Counted from the first letter of the stretch, positions 1-10,061 are shown. The stretch is DNA of 64,000 nt from Caprella mutica (GCA_947561585.1 CANNZV010000838.1:1-64000), one strand, 5' to 3'. The notes: generated from the letters alone by a model not told the origin. Program-made: numbers and translations.

Positions 1-1041
1 CTAACTACGTTAATTTACAATCTAAATAACTACCCACGGTAATTTACAATTTAATTATATTATATATGTTCCCCATGGTAATTTACAATTTAAATACCTA
101 CCCACTATAAGTTACCATTTAAATAATTAACCGCGGTAGTTCACATAAATTTGAACAAAAGAAGTTTCGGATCTCACAGAAAAGAGGTCAACGAATTCGT
201 TCTTTAGACATCCAGGTAAATTGATACGAATTTTCCACCGGTGACACGAATTACCTTACAGTATGATTATAACGTCTAATATTAAAACTAATATCTTGAG
301 AGAACATATAAATCTATTGACTAAATAATGTAAATGTAGTATGTGAAACTAAAAGGAGTTTACAAAAATGAGGTTTATAGCTCGGCACTGTATTGATCAG
401 TTGGTAGTAGGTAGGATTTGTCAGTACCGTGGCAGCTGTCGAATGGTGAGGTGTGTGTGTGTTAGGTCCTCTGCTTTGCCATCCATTCATTGCAAACAAA
501 TCCAAGGCTTTTCATACGTTATCAGAGGGATTTCTGGTATATTGAAATGAATAAGAATGAGGTTGGCATATCCTTAATGTTATTAAAAGGAATTAGTCAT
601 TAAAATGCGTATATTTACACAAACAAGTTCTTTTTGTTTTCTTTATTTTATTAATTGCATTTCACTCATTTGAATAATTGTCAGTATGTTAATATTATTC
701 TATAATTATGTTATTAATAATTTATTATTCTATGATACTATAGTTAGTTATCTAAATAACATTTTTCAGTGTTTACAATACTTATAGCTACTGAGAATTG
801 CATTTTTGACATTCTCTGACCGTAAAAATGTTCTACCACCAATTAGTATATCACATTAGTATTCCAATACACAATTCAACATTTTCTTTCTAATGCTTAG
901 ATCTAATATTTGGTTTCATTTCACTCTCTAATGCAAATTTGTTTCATAAAGGTAGAATATATTTTGAATGAATGTTGATAACAAAAACTTAGTCGAGTAA
1001 TTGTCAGAAATAGGACTTTATAGTGATATATTCAAGCTATT
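1..1041. other. AT-rich upstream DNA
   Basis: Bases 1-135 hold about four diverged units of 30-36 bp around GGTAATTTACAATTTAAAT. The rest is AT-rich with no ORF worth calling; the small ORFs at 314-550 on both strands overlap and look accidental. Confidence 0.5.
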
Positions 1042-1783
1042 TTAACCCTCTTGGTTAAATGGTTCTAACCATCTTGGTTAAATGGTTCTAACCATCTTGG
1101 TTGAATGGTTCTAACCATCTTGGTTAAATGTTTTTAACCATCTTGGTTGAATGGTTCTAACCATCTTGGTTAAACGGTTCTAACCATCTTGGTTAAATGG
1201 TTCTAACCATCTTGGTTGAATGGTTCTAACCATCTTGGTTGAATGGTTCTAACCATCTTGGTTAAATGTTTTTAACCATCTTGGTTGAATGGTTCTAACC
1301 ATCTTGGTTGAATGTTTTTAACCATCTTGGTTGAATGGTTCTAACCATCTTGGTTGAATGGTTCTAACCATCTTGGTTAAATGTTTTTAACCATCTTGGT
1401 TAAATGTTTTTAACCATCTTGGTTGAATGGTTCTAACCATCTTGGTTAAACGGTTCTAACCATCTTGGTTGAATGGTTCTAACCATCTTGGTTGAATGGT
1501 TCTAAACATCTTGGTTAACGGTTCTAACCATCTTGGTTGAATGGTTCTAACCATCTTGGTTAACGGTTCTAACCATCTTGGTTGAACGGTTCTAACCATC
1601 TTGGTTTAACGGTTCTAACCATCTTGGTTGAATGGTTCTAACCATCTTGGTTGAATGGTTCTAACCATCTTGGTTGAACGGTTCTAACCATCTTGGTTAA
1701 AAGGTTCTAACCATCTTGGTTGAACAATTCTAACCATCTTGGTTAAACGGTTCTAACCATCTTGGTTAAACGGTTCTAACCAT
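1042..1783. repeat. 23-bp minisatellite
   Basis: About 32 copies of a unit built on ATGGTTCTAACCATCTTGG. ATGGTT and AACCAT within the unit are inverted copies, so each unit can fold. It ends about 100 bases before the acceptor-like site at 1881. Confidence 0.95.
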
Positions 1784-1910
1784 AATGGCTCAACCATATC
1801 TTTATTTTTACCACCATGGTTGTACTAATTTTAACCAAACTCTTAACTATAATAAACTGAAATTTCTTGACATTTTTCCAGATATATTAACTATTGGAAA
1901 AACCTGAGCC

Positions 1911-1955
1911 ATGGCCTTTCTCGCCAAAAATGTTCTTACTAAGATATTGAAATAA
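1911..1955 (+). promoter_or_regulatory. Upstream ORF before the InaF start codon
   Basis: An ATG in a strong context (GAGCCATGG) opens a 14-codon ORF ending in TAA at 1953-1955, 42 bases before the InaF ATG and in the same frame. A minimal ATG-ACG-TAG lies between them, at about 1968. If the 5' leader begins at the acceptor-like site at 1881, these uORFs lie in the mRNA and would lower or regulate InaF translation. The effect is inferred. Confidence 0.4.
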
Positions 1956-1997
1956 TCCTAGATAGACTATGACGTAGAGCGTAGAGCTATCGCAGAG

Positions 1998-2475
1998 ATG
2001 CAAACTGCTAACAACAATGCCACAAACAACACATTCGGAAGCAATGCCGACGTCAGCAAAACCCCTTCCAGCAGTCAAGGGAGCAAAAACAGCATCGACA
2101 GCACGAAGGACGTCGAGGATGGCGTTTGCAATAACATCAACGACTCGGAGGAGACCATCCTAACCATAATCACCAATAAGAAGTCCAAGAGATCCAAAGA
2201 CGGTACGAAGTTTTACCGGTACGAGGTGAAGAAGCATAAGAAGATGGTGCGTATCCTGACGGTGGTGGCCTATGTTATTTGCGTCTCAATGGCGGCCATT
2301 GTCCTGTCCCTCTACTATGTTTTTCTGTGGGATCCAAACCTGACGAAGTACAGGGATGTCACTGACCCTGATTGTGATATCGTGATTCAGTCGATGAGAG
2401 GAGATGGAGATGAGCAAGGGAAGGCTTACGATAAGTGCACCGATTATCTGGTGACAGGAAGAGGAAATGGGACAG
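1998..2475 (+). CDS. InaF-type gene, coding exon 1 (InaF motif)
   Basis: This exon encodes residues 1-159 and the first base of codon 160. The N-terminus is polar (Asn, Ser, Thr), followed by Lys/Arg-rich residues 61-85, one hydrophobic helix at about 84-111 and the LYYVFLWDP end typical of InaF. The exon stops at a strong donor, ACAG|GTGAGT. If that donor is not used, reading runs two codons further to a TGA at 2481-2483, so an unspliced transcript would still give a 161-residue protein with the whole motif. Confidence 0.85.
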
Positions 2476-5400
2476 GTGAGTGATCACTTTTGAGTCATAA
2501 TGCATAACGTTTGAGTCATAATGCATAACGTTTGAGTCATAATGCATAACGTTTGAGTCATAATGCATAACGTTTTAGTCATAATGCAAAACGTTTGAGT
2601 CATAATGCATAACGTTTGAGTCATAATGCATAACGTTTGAGTCATAATGCATAACGTTTGAGTCATAATGCATAACGTTTGAGTCATAATGCATAACGTT
2701 TGAGTCATAATGCATAACGTTTGAGTCATAATGCATATCTTTTGAATATTCACATTCAGTAGAACTCTTCTATAATGAAATCATGTATAGTGAATGTAAT
2801 GTCATGAGTAAGGAAGTAGCCTCTATAGACAACCAATTTTCTTTAGTCTGCCATAAAATGGCCATCAGATTCAGAAAACTGATGGCCATACGTGTCAGAC
2901 TAAAGAAAATTGGTTCACTATAGAGACAACTTCATTACTCAGGACACTACATTCACTATACAGGATTTCTTTATAGAAGAGTTTGTACTTTTTTTACTAT
3001 ATCAAAGTTTATGTATTTGTCAAGAATTTTTATTCGAAAAATGTGACTTCCAAATAATCAGTGCTTCAATTTTACTAAAATTTGGTTTAATATTCCACCT
3101 TTATATCTTTAAACCTATTTAATAAGTATTTTATTCCAATTTCTTTAGTTTTACATTTTCAACTCTTCAATTTCAATATGTCTAATTTAATAATAGTTTA
3201 GAGAGTTTGTTTGTGACTTTTATAGGTTGTTCTTAGATGACTCTGTAAGCATTATCTCCCCTATCGATAGTTTAAGTCTGTTATACCTGGCAAAGTAAAC
3301 AGACGTACAGGAGATGGAGTGGCAAGTATATACACTGGCTATTATTAACATCAATAACCTATATAACGAATTAGATCAAATATATGAAGGATGGTTTGTC
3401 GCAATCAATGGCATCGGCGAATAAAGTAAATTAAAATAGCCATTAATAAAGATATTCAAAATAATATCGTATTACATATGCTTATTTTACTTATTTTCTA
3501 CAAATAAAATAAGTATTGGGTATATTTCATTTATATTGTCGTATGAATGATCACAATATTGCATCAAGAAAGAGGCAGACTTTTTAGGTAATTATTATAT
3601 GGCTTCATCACTGAAGTCTTAGAAATGGACTCTCTTGTCTGAGAAGCAAGTCAGTAACCAGTGTATCACCTCAAAGAAACATGTGTCAAAAAAGGGATGT
3701 GCTCACTCTTTGTAGTAACAATCGCTTATAAAAACTCAAAAAGTGTTTTGAAATAACGGTTACGAAAGTGCTTTTACTGAAAATTCGTCCTTAAAACTGG
3801 ACAGAGTTGCGATGGCCAATTCTAGAGGTGGGCAAGACAAAGGGGCCGAAGAAGCTGGTGTTCCATTATCGGAAGAAGAGAAAAGAAAGGAACGAAAGGC
3901 GTATCTCATGAAAAAGACAGTGCGAATGATTACAGTCATGTTCTACCTTATGGCTGTCTTCGGGGGCGGAACCCTGATGGCACTCTACTACATAATATTT
4001 TGGGATCCGAATATCGAAGTTCCGAAACCTCCTGAGTATTTGAAATACAGGCAGAAAAGAAGTGTCGAAACTCTAATAACCTCGCCTTCAGAATATGTTT
4101 CAGATGTAAATGACATCAGTCCTGACGAATACAATTTTGATATTAAAACTATTGGAAGAGAAAAATGGGAAATTGAGAATGAATTTGATTCTTACGACCG
4201 ATTAAAAAGAAGACAAGATAGAGATTTGACCAAGCGACCAAATTATGACGAGTTTATTGAAGTTCATTTATTGCAGAGAAGAGAAATGGAACCAGAAGAA
4301 TATGTATCTAGATATCCTAGAAAACTTCCAAGGAAACTCCTTAATGACTACTTAAAATATGTAAAATAACAGTGAGCTTGAAGATAACATGTAGCCCGCA
4401 CTTTTATAAGGACAATGACTATAAATATCTCTCTATTATTAGTATATCTTTACCAAGTTGAGTTTCCGACCTACATTCTATTTAGGTTAATGACTTCCAG
4501 GAATACAAAAGGTCCATAGTGATAAATGAATTCGTTCCCAGAGGTTTCTTCACTAAGTTCACTAACACTATAAGTTGGCAGTGGTCCAACTTCCTAGCCG
4601 CTTGTAACGTGTCATGCCATCCATCTCTGACTTTGTAAAAGACCGAGATTTTCTCTTTAGTATAATGTGAGTGCGTTGAACTGATTCGCTAATTCGCTAT
4701 AACTGATTAATCTTATAGTAATAACCTATTTATTTTCTAGCTTGTTTCTACAACTTATAGAGAATTATCACTGTTCTTTTGTATTTCAGATTCCGAGGAG
4801 CAGCCAACTCCTTACGTACTTCCACTGCATTCATTAAATCAAGATAGATTTTTTTTGGATTTAAATCAAAATAGGAGTACAAATCTCTCAACATCAAAAA
4901 CTTTTAGCCTCCCTAACGGAAATAACGAATCCGCGACAGGAAATCAAAATACTATTAAAGAAGACAATTCTAAGATAAATATTAATTTAAACAGAGAAAA
5001 GTTTTATGTGACTTATCATCAAGGTGCACATTCTTCACAGAAGAAAATTCAGCCAAATAGGAAGAACCGTTACAGAATTTTATCAAGATCCAACAGACAC
5101 TTGGGTTTGGCTAACGATACAAAGCCCAATAAAATGGTTCAATTGTTACTTTCTAACAATGAAAATAATAAGATCTCAAGTGATGACACTGTACTACTCA
5201 AAAACAGAACACATGAAAAAAGTTCTGTTCTTTTCGACATAAAGTTTCCTAGAAATCAGTTAGTTCAATTTTCTGCCAACATGAGGAATGATTCGGATGA
5301 AGGAGTCAATCACGTCATCGAGATACAGGTATCTTTTTTTGACAACATGATACAGTAGTTACATTTTTTTCATGAAATATGTTACAGTAGAACTCTCCTA

Positions 5401-6545
5401 TACTGAAATCCTGTATAGTGGATGTAGTGTCCTAAGTAAGGAAGTAGTCTCTATAGTGAACAATGTTCTTTAGTCTGCCATAGAATGGCCATTAATTTTA
5501 GAAAACTGATGTCCATTCATGACAGACTAAAGAAAATTTGTTCATTATATAGAGGCTACTTCCTTACTTACTTCACTCACTATACAAGATTCCATTATAG
5601 AGGAGGTCTACTGTATTTCATAATACGATCACGCCCTTCTTATAATATTAATTTAAAGTAATTTAATATTATGTTTCATGTAGGCATCTCTTGAATTGAT
5701 GGTTTCTGAACATTGAATCCATTTCTAAAATTATATCTCCGAGTGGATATGATTTTCCTAAAACTTTCAACCTAATAATAATTGGCTTCCTACTATTTAT
5801 GATAATGAAATTTCTGACCAAAAAAAAGTGAAATCTAACAATTACCATTTTACAGAACGTGTCATTCAAAGAATCCAGTCCTGTCGTCACTTCGAGCTTA
5901 CCAACTGATGATGAATTGGCCAAGCTAGGTAGTGCTGAAGAATTGGCCAAGCTAGGTAACTCAGAAGAATTTGCCAAGCTAGGTGACACTGAAGAGTTTT
6001 CCAAGCTAGGTAACGCAGAAGAATTTGGCACTCTTGGTAACGCAAAAAAATTTGCCAAGCTAGCTAAAAGTGAAGAGTTTCCGAAGCTAGGTAACGCAGA
6101 AGAATTTAGCAAGCTAGGTAATGCAGAGGAATTTGTCAAGATAGGTAGCGCTGAAGAATTTGCCCAGATAGGTAACACTGAAGAGTTTTCCAAGCTAGGT
6201 AACGCAGAAGAATTCGCCACGCTAGCTAACACTGAAGAGTTATCCAAGCTAGGTAACGCAGAAGAATTTGTCACGCTAGCTAACACTGAAGAGTTTTCCA
6301 AGCTAGGTAACGCAGAAGAATTTGTCAAGATAGTAAGCGCTGAAGAAGACCCATTAGAAAATCATGCAAAGGATGAATCGAAAGGGATTAATATAGATAG
6401 AATAGATAGGAACGGAAAAGTGATACTAGATGAATTAGATGTTAAAAAGAATATGGAAGATGTTGACAAAGTTGTAGCAAGTAGCAAAGTCGTTTCTATA
6501 ATGCATTTCGAGGATGATGTGTATCTACCTGATAGTGTTGAGTAG
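1998..6545 (+). CDS. InaF-motif membrane protein with a repeat-rich tail, three coding exons (gene-level entry)
   Basis: Joining 1998-2475, 4790-5328 and 5856-6545 gives an open 568-residue frame. All three junctions use GT/AG sites and the phases match: one base is carried over the first junction and none over the second. Residues about 74-112 are a basic stretch followed by one membrane helix, with the core VRILTVVAY and then LYYVFLWDP. This is the InaF signature of the Drosophila inaF products and animal INAFM proteins. In flies an inaF product is needed for TRP channel function in photoreceptors; the same role here is inferred. The tail (residues 160-568) is hydrophilic, rich in Asn, Ser and Lys, and has no recognised domain apart from a 9-residue repeat (residues 358-501). 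The long tail is unusual, since InaF proteins are usually short. A second InaF ORF lies in the first intron. The ATG is the first in-frame start after a stop; an acceptor-like site at 1881 suggests a spliced 5' leader. Confidence 0.8.
2491..2738. repeat. 21-bp minisatellite just inside intron 1 of the InaF gene
   Basis: About 12 copies of TGAGTCATAATGCATAACG plus two bases. It starts 15 bases after the exon 1 donor. Each unit contains TGAGTCA, the AP-1/bZIP heptamer. Confidence 0.95.
2758..2989. mobile_element. Palindromic MITE, family A copy 1
   Basis: A foldback element of about 230 bp. The left end AGTAGAACTCTTCTATA is mirrored at the right end, and the arms hold CACTATAGAG and TCTTTAGTCTG motifs. 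Related copies lie at 5383-5615 and 9733-9876. It lies in intron 1 of the InaF gene. Confidence 0.85.
2990..3726. other. Intron sequence before the nested InaF ORF
   Basis: AT-rich, no repeat array. A more balanced patch at 3230-3425 and another at 3590-3720 lead into the TATA box at 3727; they may hold promoter elements, but I recognise none beyond the TATA. Confidence 0.3.
3727..3733 (+). promoter_or_regulatory. TATA box upstream of the nested InaF ORF
   Basis: TATAAAA lies 79 bases before the ATG at 3812, leaving room for a leader of about 50 bases. An acceptor-like CTCTTTGTAG just upstream, ending at about 3714, is the alternative: the ORF could instead be a spliced exon of the host gene. 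Confidence 0.35.
3812..4369 (+). CDS. Second InaF-motif protein, nested in the first intron of the other InaF gene
   Basis: A single uninterrupted ORF of 185 residues with an ATG in a good context (GCGATGG). Residues 20-37 are Lys/Arg/Glu-rich. Residues about 38-64 form one membrane helix, VRMITVMFYL through LYYIIFWDP, matching the InaF signature and its paralogue at 1998-2475. The tail (65-185) is charged, with many Tyr, Glu and Arg, and unlike the neighbour's tail. The ORF lies wholly between exons 1 and 2 of the other InaF gene on the same strand. Drosophila inaF also encodes several InaF proteins from one locus, so a nested gene, a dicistronic message or an alternative terminal exon are all possible. 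A TATA box at 3727 favours its own transcript. No AATAAA was seen between 4370 and 4789. Confidence 0.8.
   Translation: MANSRGGQDKGAEEAGVPLSEEEKRKERKAYLMKKTVRMITVMFYLMAVFGGGTLMALYYIIFWDPNIEVPKPPEYLKYRQKRSVETLITSPSEYVSDVNDISPDEYNFDIKTIGREKWEIENEFDSYDRLKRRQDRDLTKRPNYDEFIEVHLLQRREMEPEEYVSRYPRKLPRKLLNDYLKYVK
4370..4789. other. Intron between the nested InaF ORF and exon 2
   Basis: Unique sequence with no ORF and no repeat. It ends in a T-rich tract and acceptor at 4789. Confidence 0.5.
4790..5328 (+). CDS. InaF-type gene, coding exon 2 (hydrophilic tail)
   Basis: The acceptor TTTCAG|ATTCC follows a T-rich tract. The first two bases complete an Asp codon with the G left by exon 1, and the frame then stays open to the donor ATACAG|GTATCT. 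It encodes residues 160-339, rich in Asn, Ser, Lys and Gln, with no membrane segment and no domain I recognise. A stand-alone reading would have no ATG near its start, which supports its being an internal exon. Confidence 0.75.
5383..5615. mobile_element. Palindromic MITE, family A copy 2
   Basis: Ends TACAGTAGAACTC and its inverted form GGTCTACTGTA, so TA borders both ends. 233 bp, in intron 2 of the InaF gene, 55 bases after the donor. The TA borders fit a Tc1/mariner-type target site. Confidence 0.88.
5856..6545 (+). CDS. InaF-type gene, terminal exon with 9-residue repeats
   Basis: The acceptor TTTACAG|AACG joins in phase 0 to exon 2. The exon encodes residues 340-568 and ends at TAG 6543-6545. 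Residues 358-501 are 16 uninterrupted 9-residue units near EEFAKLGNA, followed by an acidic and basic C-terminus ending DSVE. Unit variants (GNT, GSA, LANT) change mostly by single bases, and no unit contains a stop or an indel, as expected of a translated repeat. The reverse-strand open frame over this tract is a shadow of the 27-bp period. Confidence 0.78.
   Translation, partial: NVSFKESSPVVTSSLPTDDELAKLGSAEELAKLGNSEEFAKLGDTEEFSKLGNAEEFGTLGNAKKFAKLAKSEEFPKLGNAEEFSKLGNAEEFVKIGSAEEFAQIGNTEEFSKLGNAEEFATLANTEELSKLGNAEEFVTLANTEEFSKLGNAEEFVKIVSAEEDPLENHAKDESKGINIDRIDRNGKVILDELDVKKNMEDVDKVVASSKVVSIMHFEDDVYLPDSVE
5910..6341 (+). repeat. Coding minisatellite, 16 x 27 bp
   Basis: 432 bases form exactly 16 units of 27 bp, each encoding nine residues near EEFAKLGNA. 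The heptapeptide-like pattern of acidic, Phe/Leu and Lys-Leu positions suggests a helical solenoid or coil; that is inference. Only frame-preserving changes are seen. Confidence 0.9.
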
Positions 6546-7138
6546 ATTCGGACAATTTTTCCTACTCTTAGTCAGAATTTATATAGTTTGTGTAATAACA
6601 ATATACATTTATTATATAAGTACTTCTGTGCCAAAAATTAATTGATCACGAAAAATTCTTTTTGGTTGATTTTTAATTTTACAAAATTAATCATTTGAAA
6701 AATGTATATTAAATTGTTATTGAGTGAATGAAACACACTTCCGTAATTAATTTCAGTAATCTTACTAATCTCACTACAGTTGGATGCAGTATTATTCTGT
6801 AGTGTCGTAAGTATTTGGAAAATATTTCAATATTTCTTGAAAAAAGAGGACATTTTTCAAATGAATTTTGGTAACTAAAAAGTAATATTCCTATACTTAT
6901 GTGAATTATGTTTAAAGTATATTGTGTCATGCAGTATATTATATCTTAAATATAGTATATTTGAAGTTTGTAGACTAAAATTGAAGACTAATTCAACAAA
7001 CAGGGCATTAATTTCTCAAAATAAAATACTAATGACGGTTCTGTTCCACTTCGTCTCACCATTTCATTTTACACAGAATATTAATGTTTAAAATGGTTAA
7101 TTCATTATTACGGTGAAACTCCTGAGTTGTGAAGTATT
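6546..7138. other. 3' flank of the InaF gene
   Basis: Probable 3' untranslated and flanking DNA, AT-rich, with no repeat array. The small reverse ORF at 6709-6930 has no support. Confidence 0.4.
7020..7025 (+). terminator. Possible poly(A) signal for the InaF gene
   Basis: AATAAA about 475 bases after the InaF stop codon is the first canonical signal I find downstream. In AT-rich DNA this hexamer is common by chance. Confidence 0.3.
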
Positions 7139-7147
7139 GGTCATATC

Positions 7148-7513
7148 GGTGTACGGTCAAGAGCCCCCCCGGTCATGAGCCCCCCTCCATGTTTTTTTAA
7201 TGCTTATTTACCTAGTTAAACAAATGAAGAACTACTTAGATAGAAATAACTGAGAGTTGCTAATGTAGTTTGTTGTATCCGCTAGATTGTTGTACTGCAC
7301 ACTTCATGATTGTTGATGACCTGGCAGGGGGGTTCGGGGGGCGACACGCCCCCCGATTTACATATATTTTATGTCTAATCAGTAATGAACTACAAAAGTG
7401 TCAATAAGGATTAAATAATATAGGTAAATAAGGATTTAAAAACAGGGGGGCTCGTGACCGGGGGGCTTATGACCGGGGGGGCTCTTGACCGGGGGAGCTT
7501 ATGACCTACACCC
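7148..7513. mobile_element. Candidate Mutator-like non-autonomous element with C/G-run ends
   Basis: The 9-bp sequence GGTCATATC stands at 7139-7147 and again at 7514-7522. Between them are inverted ends starting GGTGTACGGTCA (left) and GGGTGTAGGTCA (right complement), then runs of C or G alternating with GGTCATGAG-like spacers. A 9-bp target duplication is typical of Mutator-like elements. Its centre resembles 24150-24440. Confidence 0.55.
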
Positions 7514-7826
7514 GGTCATATCTTGGGTGCACCAGATAGTTTTCTGTGATTGAAATCTTAGAAAACTATGGTCATTGAAGGATAACTATGACGAAAATTT
7601 TATAATTTTCTATAATTTAAACATAGCAAACTACTTCATAACTCAGGCACATTACAAAATTAAGGTCTCCCATTACTCGAGTTCTTCATAACGCAGGAGT
7701 TTATATCGATTCTTAAATAGAATTTGAATTGAATTACTATTTATTAGATTTAATTTTAACTTTTTCGATTAATTAAAGGAAAGATAAATTAAAGTACTGA
7801 ATGTAATTGTATCGAACAGGTAAGAG

Positions 7827-8121
7827 AATGTTTGAACATGTCAAAACATGTTTGGACATGTCAAAACATGTTTGGACATGTCAAAACATGTTTGAATGTG
7901 TCAAAACATGTTTGAACGTGTCAAAACATGTTTGAACGTGTCAAAACATGTTTGAACGTGTCAAAACATGTTTGAACGTGTCAAAACATGTTTGAACGTG
8001 TCAAAACATGTTTGAACGTGTCAAAACATGTTTGAACGTGTCAAAACATGTTTGAACGTGTCAAAACATGTTTGAACGTGTCAAAACATGTTTGAACGTG
8101 TAAGAACATGTTAAACATGTT
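7827..8121. repeat. 20-bp minisatellite
   Basis: About 14 copies of TGTTTGAACGTGTCAAAACA with ACATG/CATGT dyads; the first units read GGACATG or GAACATG. Confidence 0.95.
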
Positions 8122-8462
8122 TTCAATCTTCATATATAATTTTCCGTTATAATATTTGCAATTAAATAAATAAACATGACCATGTTTTAGCTTGTGACTG
8201 CAATATCTCAAATATAGACTGCACTTAACAACTTTTGTACATGTTTTATAAAATGATAAAGCTAATTATATAATAATTGTTATTTACACTTTTATATATG
8301 TTACATAGAGTGAAATCAATAGAACTATAATAATATGTAAAGAAATCAAATATTTTATACTCTAATATAAATATAACTGTTGTAAAACACTCTAAAATTC
8401 TCACTCACGATCTGAAGTATAACTATCCAATATGGGTGTTCCCGACAATGGTTGGTAATAAC
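8122..8462. other. AT-rich spacer
   Basis: No gene, array or element recognised between the 20-bp minisatellite and the family D element. Confidence 0.4.
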
Positions 8463-8594
8463 TAGGGTTGTGACAATATGCTTTTAAAATTATAGATCCC
8501 ATGAATATCATAGACGAAATGAAATGGTATAAATTCTCTCCGTCTATAATATTTTTGGGATCTATGATTTTAAAAGCATATTGTCTCAACCCTA
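8463..8594. mobile_element. Palindromic MITE, family D copy 1
   Basis: Begins TAGGGTTGTGACAATATG and ends with the near-inverted form (one change in GTCTCAACCCTA). TA borders both ends. Other copies: 10800-10973, 12584-12688, 54565-54735. Confidence 0.88.
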
Positions 8595-8734
8595 GTCTAA
8601 GAAGTTACTACCTACTCGTCATTCATTTTTTCTATTTATTTCCCATTTACGGTAACAGTAATCGTAGATAATATTTCTCGTAAGATCAGTTTTAGTACAT
8701 TCTATTAATATATAAATTAAAACTAGAGCAACAA

Positions 8735-8990
8735 AGCAGTAATTTACACTGTTTTTTACTTTTCAAACATTTGTATCTCATAAATTATTATTGGTAGATA
8801 CTTGAATTTTTTTATTGTGAATATGAAACTATATTTTAACTTGTAATTGGTATCCATGATACCTGCAGCTAGGTATCATGGATACCAATTGAAATTAGAG
8901 TTAAATTAATGTCCCCTTAAATAATAATAAAAAAGTATCTACCAATAATTATCTATGAGATACAAATGAAAAATAAAAAGCAGTCCACAG
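8735..8990. mobile_element. Foldback element with the GGTATCCATGATACC core
   Basis: Arms ATTTGTATCTCATA...TTGGTAGATACT are inverted on both sides of a central palindrome at 8846-8890 (TTGGTATCCATGATACC and its complement around CTGCAG). The outer arms differ from the other families here that carry the same core. Confidence 0.7.
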
Positions 8991-9048
8991 TACTGCTCTA
9001 TAGCTCTAGTGTAAATTGATGCTATTGTTAGTGCTGGTAATTTGCATT

Positions 9049-9515
9049 GAAATGTGTGGATTTAATGCAAAAGAAATGTGTGGATTTAATTCCAAAGAAA
9101 TGTGTGGATTTAATTCCAAAGAAATGTGTGGATTTAATTCAAAAGAAATGTGTGGATTTAATTCCAAAGAAATGTGTGGATTTAATTCAAAAGACATGTG
9201 TGGATTTAATTCCAAAGAAATGTGTGGATTTAACTCCAAAGAAATGTGTGGATTTAATTCCAAAGAAATGTGTGGATTTAATTCCAAAGAAATGTGTGGA
9301 TTTAATTCCAAAGAAATGTGTGGATTTAACTCCAAAGAAATGTGTGGATTTAATTCCAAAGAAATGTGTGGATTTAATTCCAAAGAAATGTGTGGATTTA
9401 ATTCCAAAGAAATGTGTGGATTTAATTCAAAAGAAATGTGTGGATTTAACTCCAAAGAAATGTGTGGATTTAATTCAAAAGAAATGTGTGGATTTAATTC
9501 AAAAGACATGTGTGG
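9049..9515. repeat. 24-bp minisatellite
   Basis: About 19 copies of GAAATGTGTGGATTTAATTC plus CAAA. Because 24 is a multiple of three, several frames stay open on both strands for over 150 codons; these are not genes. Confidence 0.95.
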
Positions 9516-9732
9516 TCTTTCAAAGTATAGTTAAGCAAGAGGTTAATGGGGGTAAATACTCAATTATCGTTACTCTTTTTATGCTTATATTCCATTTCAT
9601 GAAACGAAAGCATTTCACTACCGGTATATAAAGGTATCGCTAATTGACTATTAAGCCTATTTTTATTTTAATTAGTTATTAGTTCCAGTCGAATTTTAAT
9701 TAATAATTGCATTTAGTTATTTTAAAAGCATG

Positions 9733-9876
9733 TAACTCCTCTATAGTGAATGTAGAGTCCTGAGTAAAAAACTACCCCGTATAGTGAAATGCAAATATTA
9801 TGGGAGACTAAAGAAAATTTGTTCACTATAGAAGCTATTTCTTTACTCAGGACTGTACATTCACTATACATGAGTT
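9733..9876. mobile_element. Palindromic MITE, family A copy 3 (shortened)
   Basis: Shares CTATAGTGAATGTAG, CCTGAGTAA and GACTAAAGAAAATTTG with the copies at 2758 and 5383, but lacks part of the left arm. Confidence 0.75.
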
Positions 9877-9933
9877 GATAAAAAGAACCTCATTGAAAAG
9901 TATATAATTTTCTAACTTGTTAACCGATTGTAA

Positions 9934-10061
9934 TGTAAGTTCCGAGTTATCGGACAGTTTCACATTATCGATCAAGTAAGTTAAATGGAAGTTAATATTT
10001 TCATTTATTTTTTCTTATATGATCGCAAATGTGTAACTGTCCAATAACTCGGAACTTACCC
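9934..10061. mobile_element. Palindromic MITE, family B copy
   Basis: Left end GTAAGTTCCGAGTTATCGG, right end its inverted form; short AT-rich centre. Confidence 0.8.

Noticed and set aside
314..550. Overlapping small ORFs on both strands
   Set aside because: About 60 codons each, no motif, no context.
2359..2753. Reverse ORFs of repeated MHYDSNV or CIMTQTL
   Set aside because: Translation of the 21-bp intronic array.
4855..5358. Stand-alone gene starting here
   Set aside because: The first codon is TTG, not ATG; the frame continues upstream to an acceptor at 4789 and is better explained as exon 2 of the InaF-type gene.
5669..6328. 219-codon reverse ORF rich in Ser, Leu and Pro
   Set aside because: Shadow of the 27-bp coding repeat on the plus strand; the plus frame has matching splice sites and phase.
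8401..8589. 62-codon reverse ORF
   Set aside because: It lies within the family D palindrome.
9006..9631. Open frames of 160-190 codons on both strands
   Set aside because: They are created by the 24-bp array, whose period is a multiple of three; the same unit is open in several frames and no gene signals are present.
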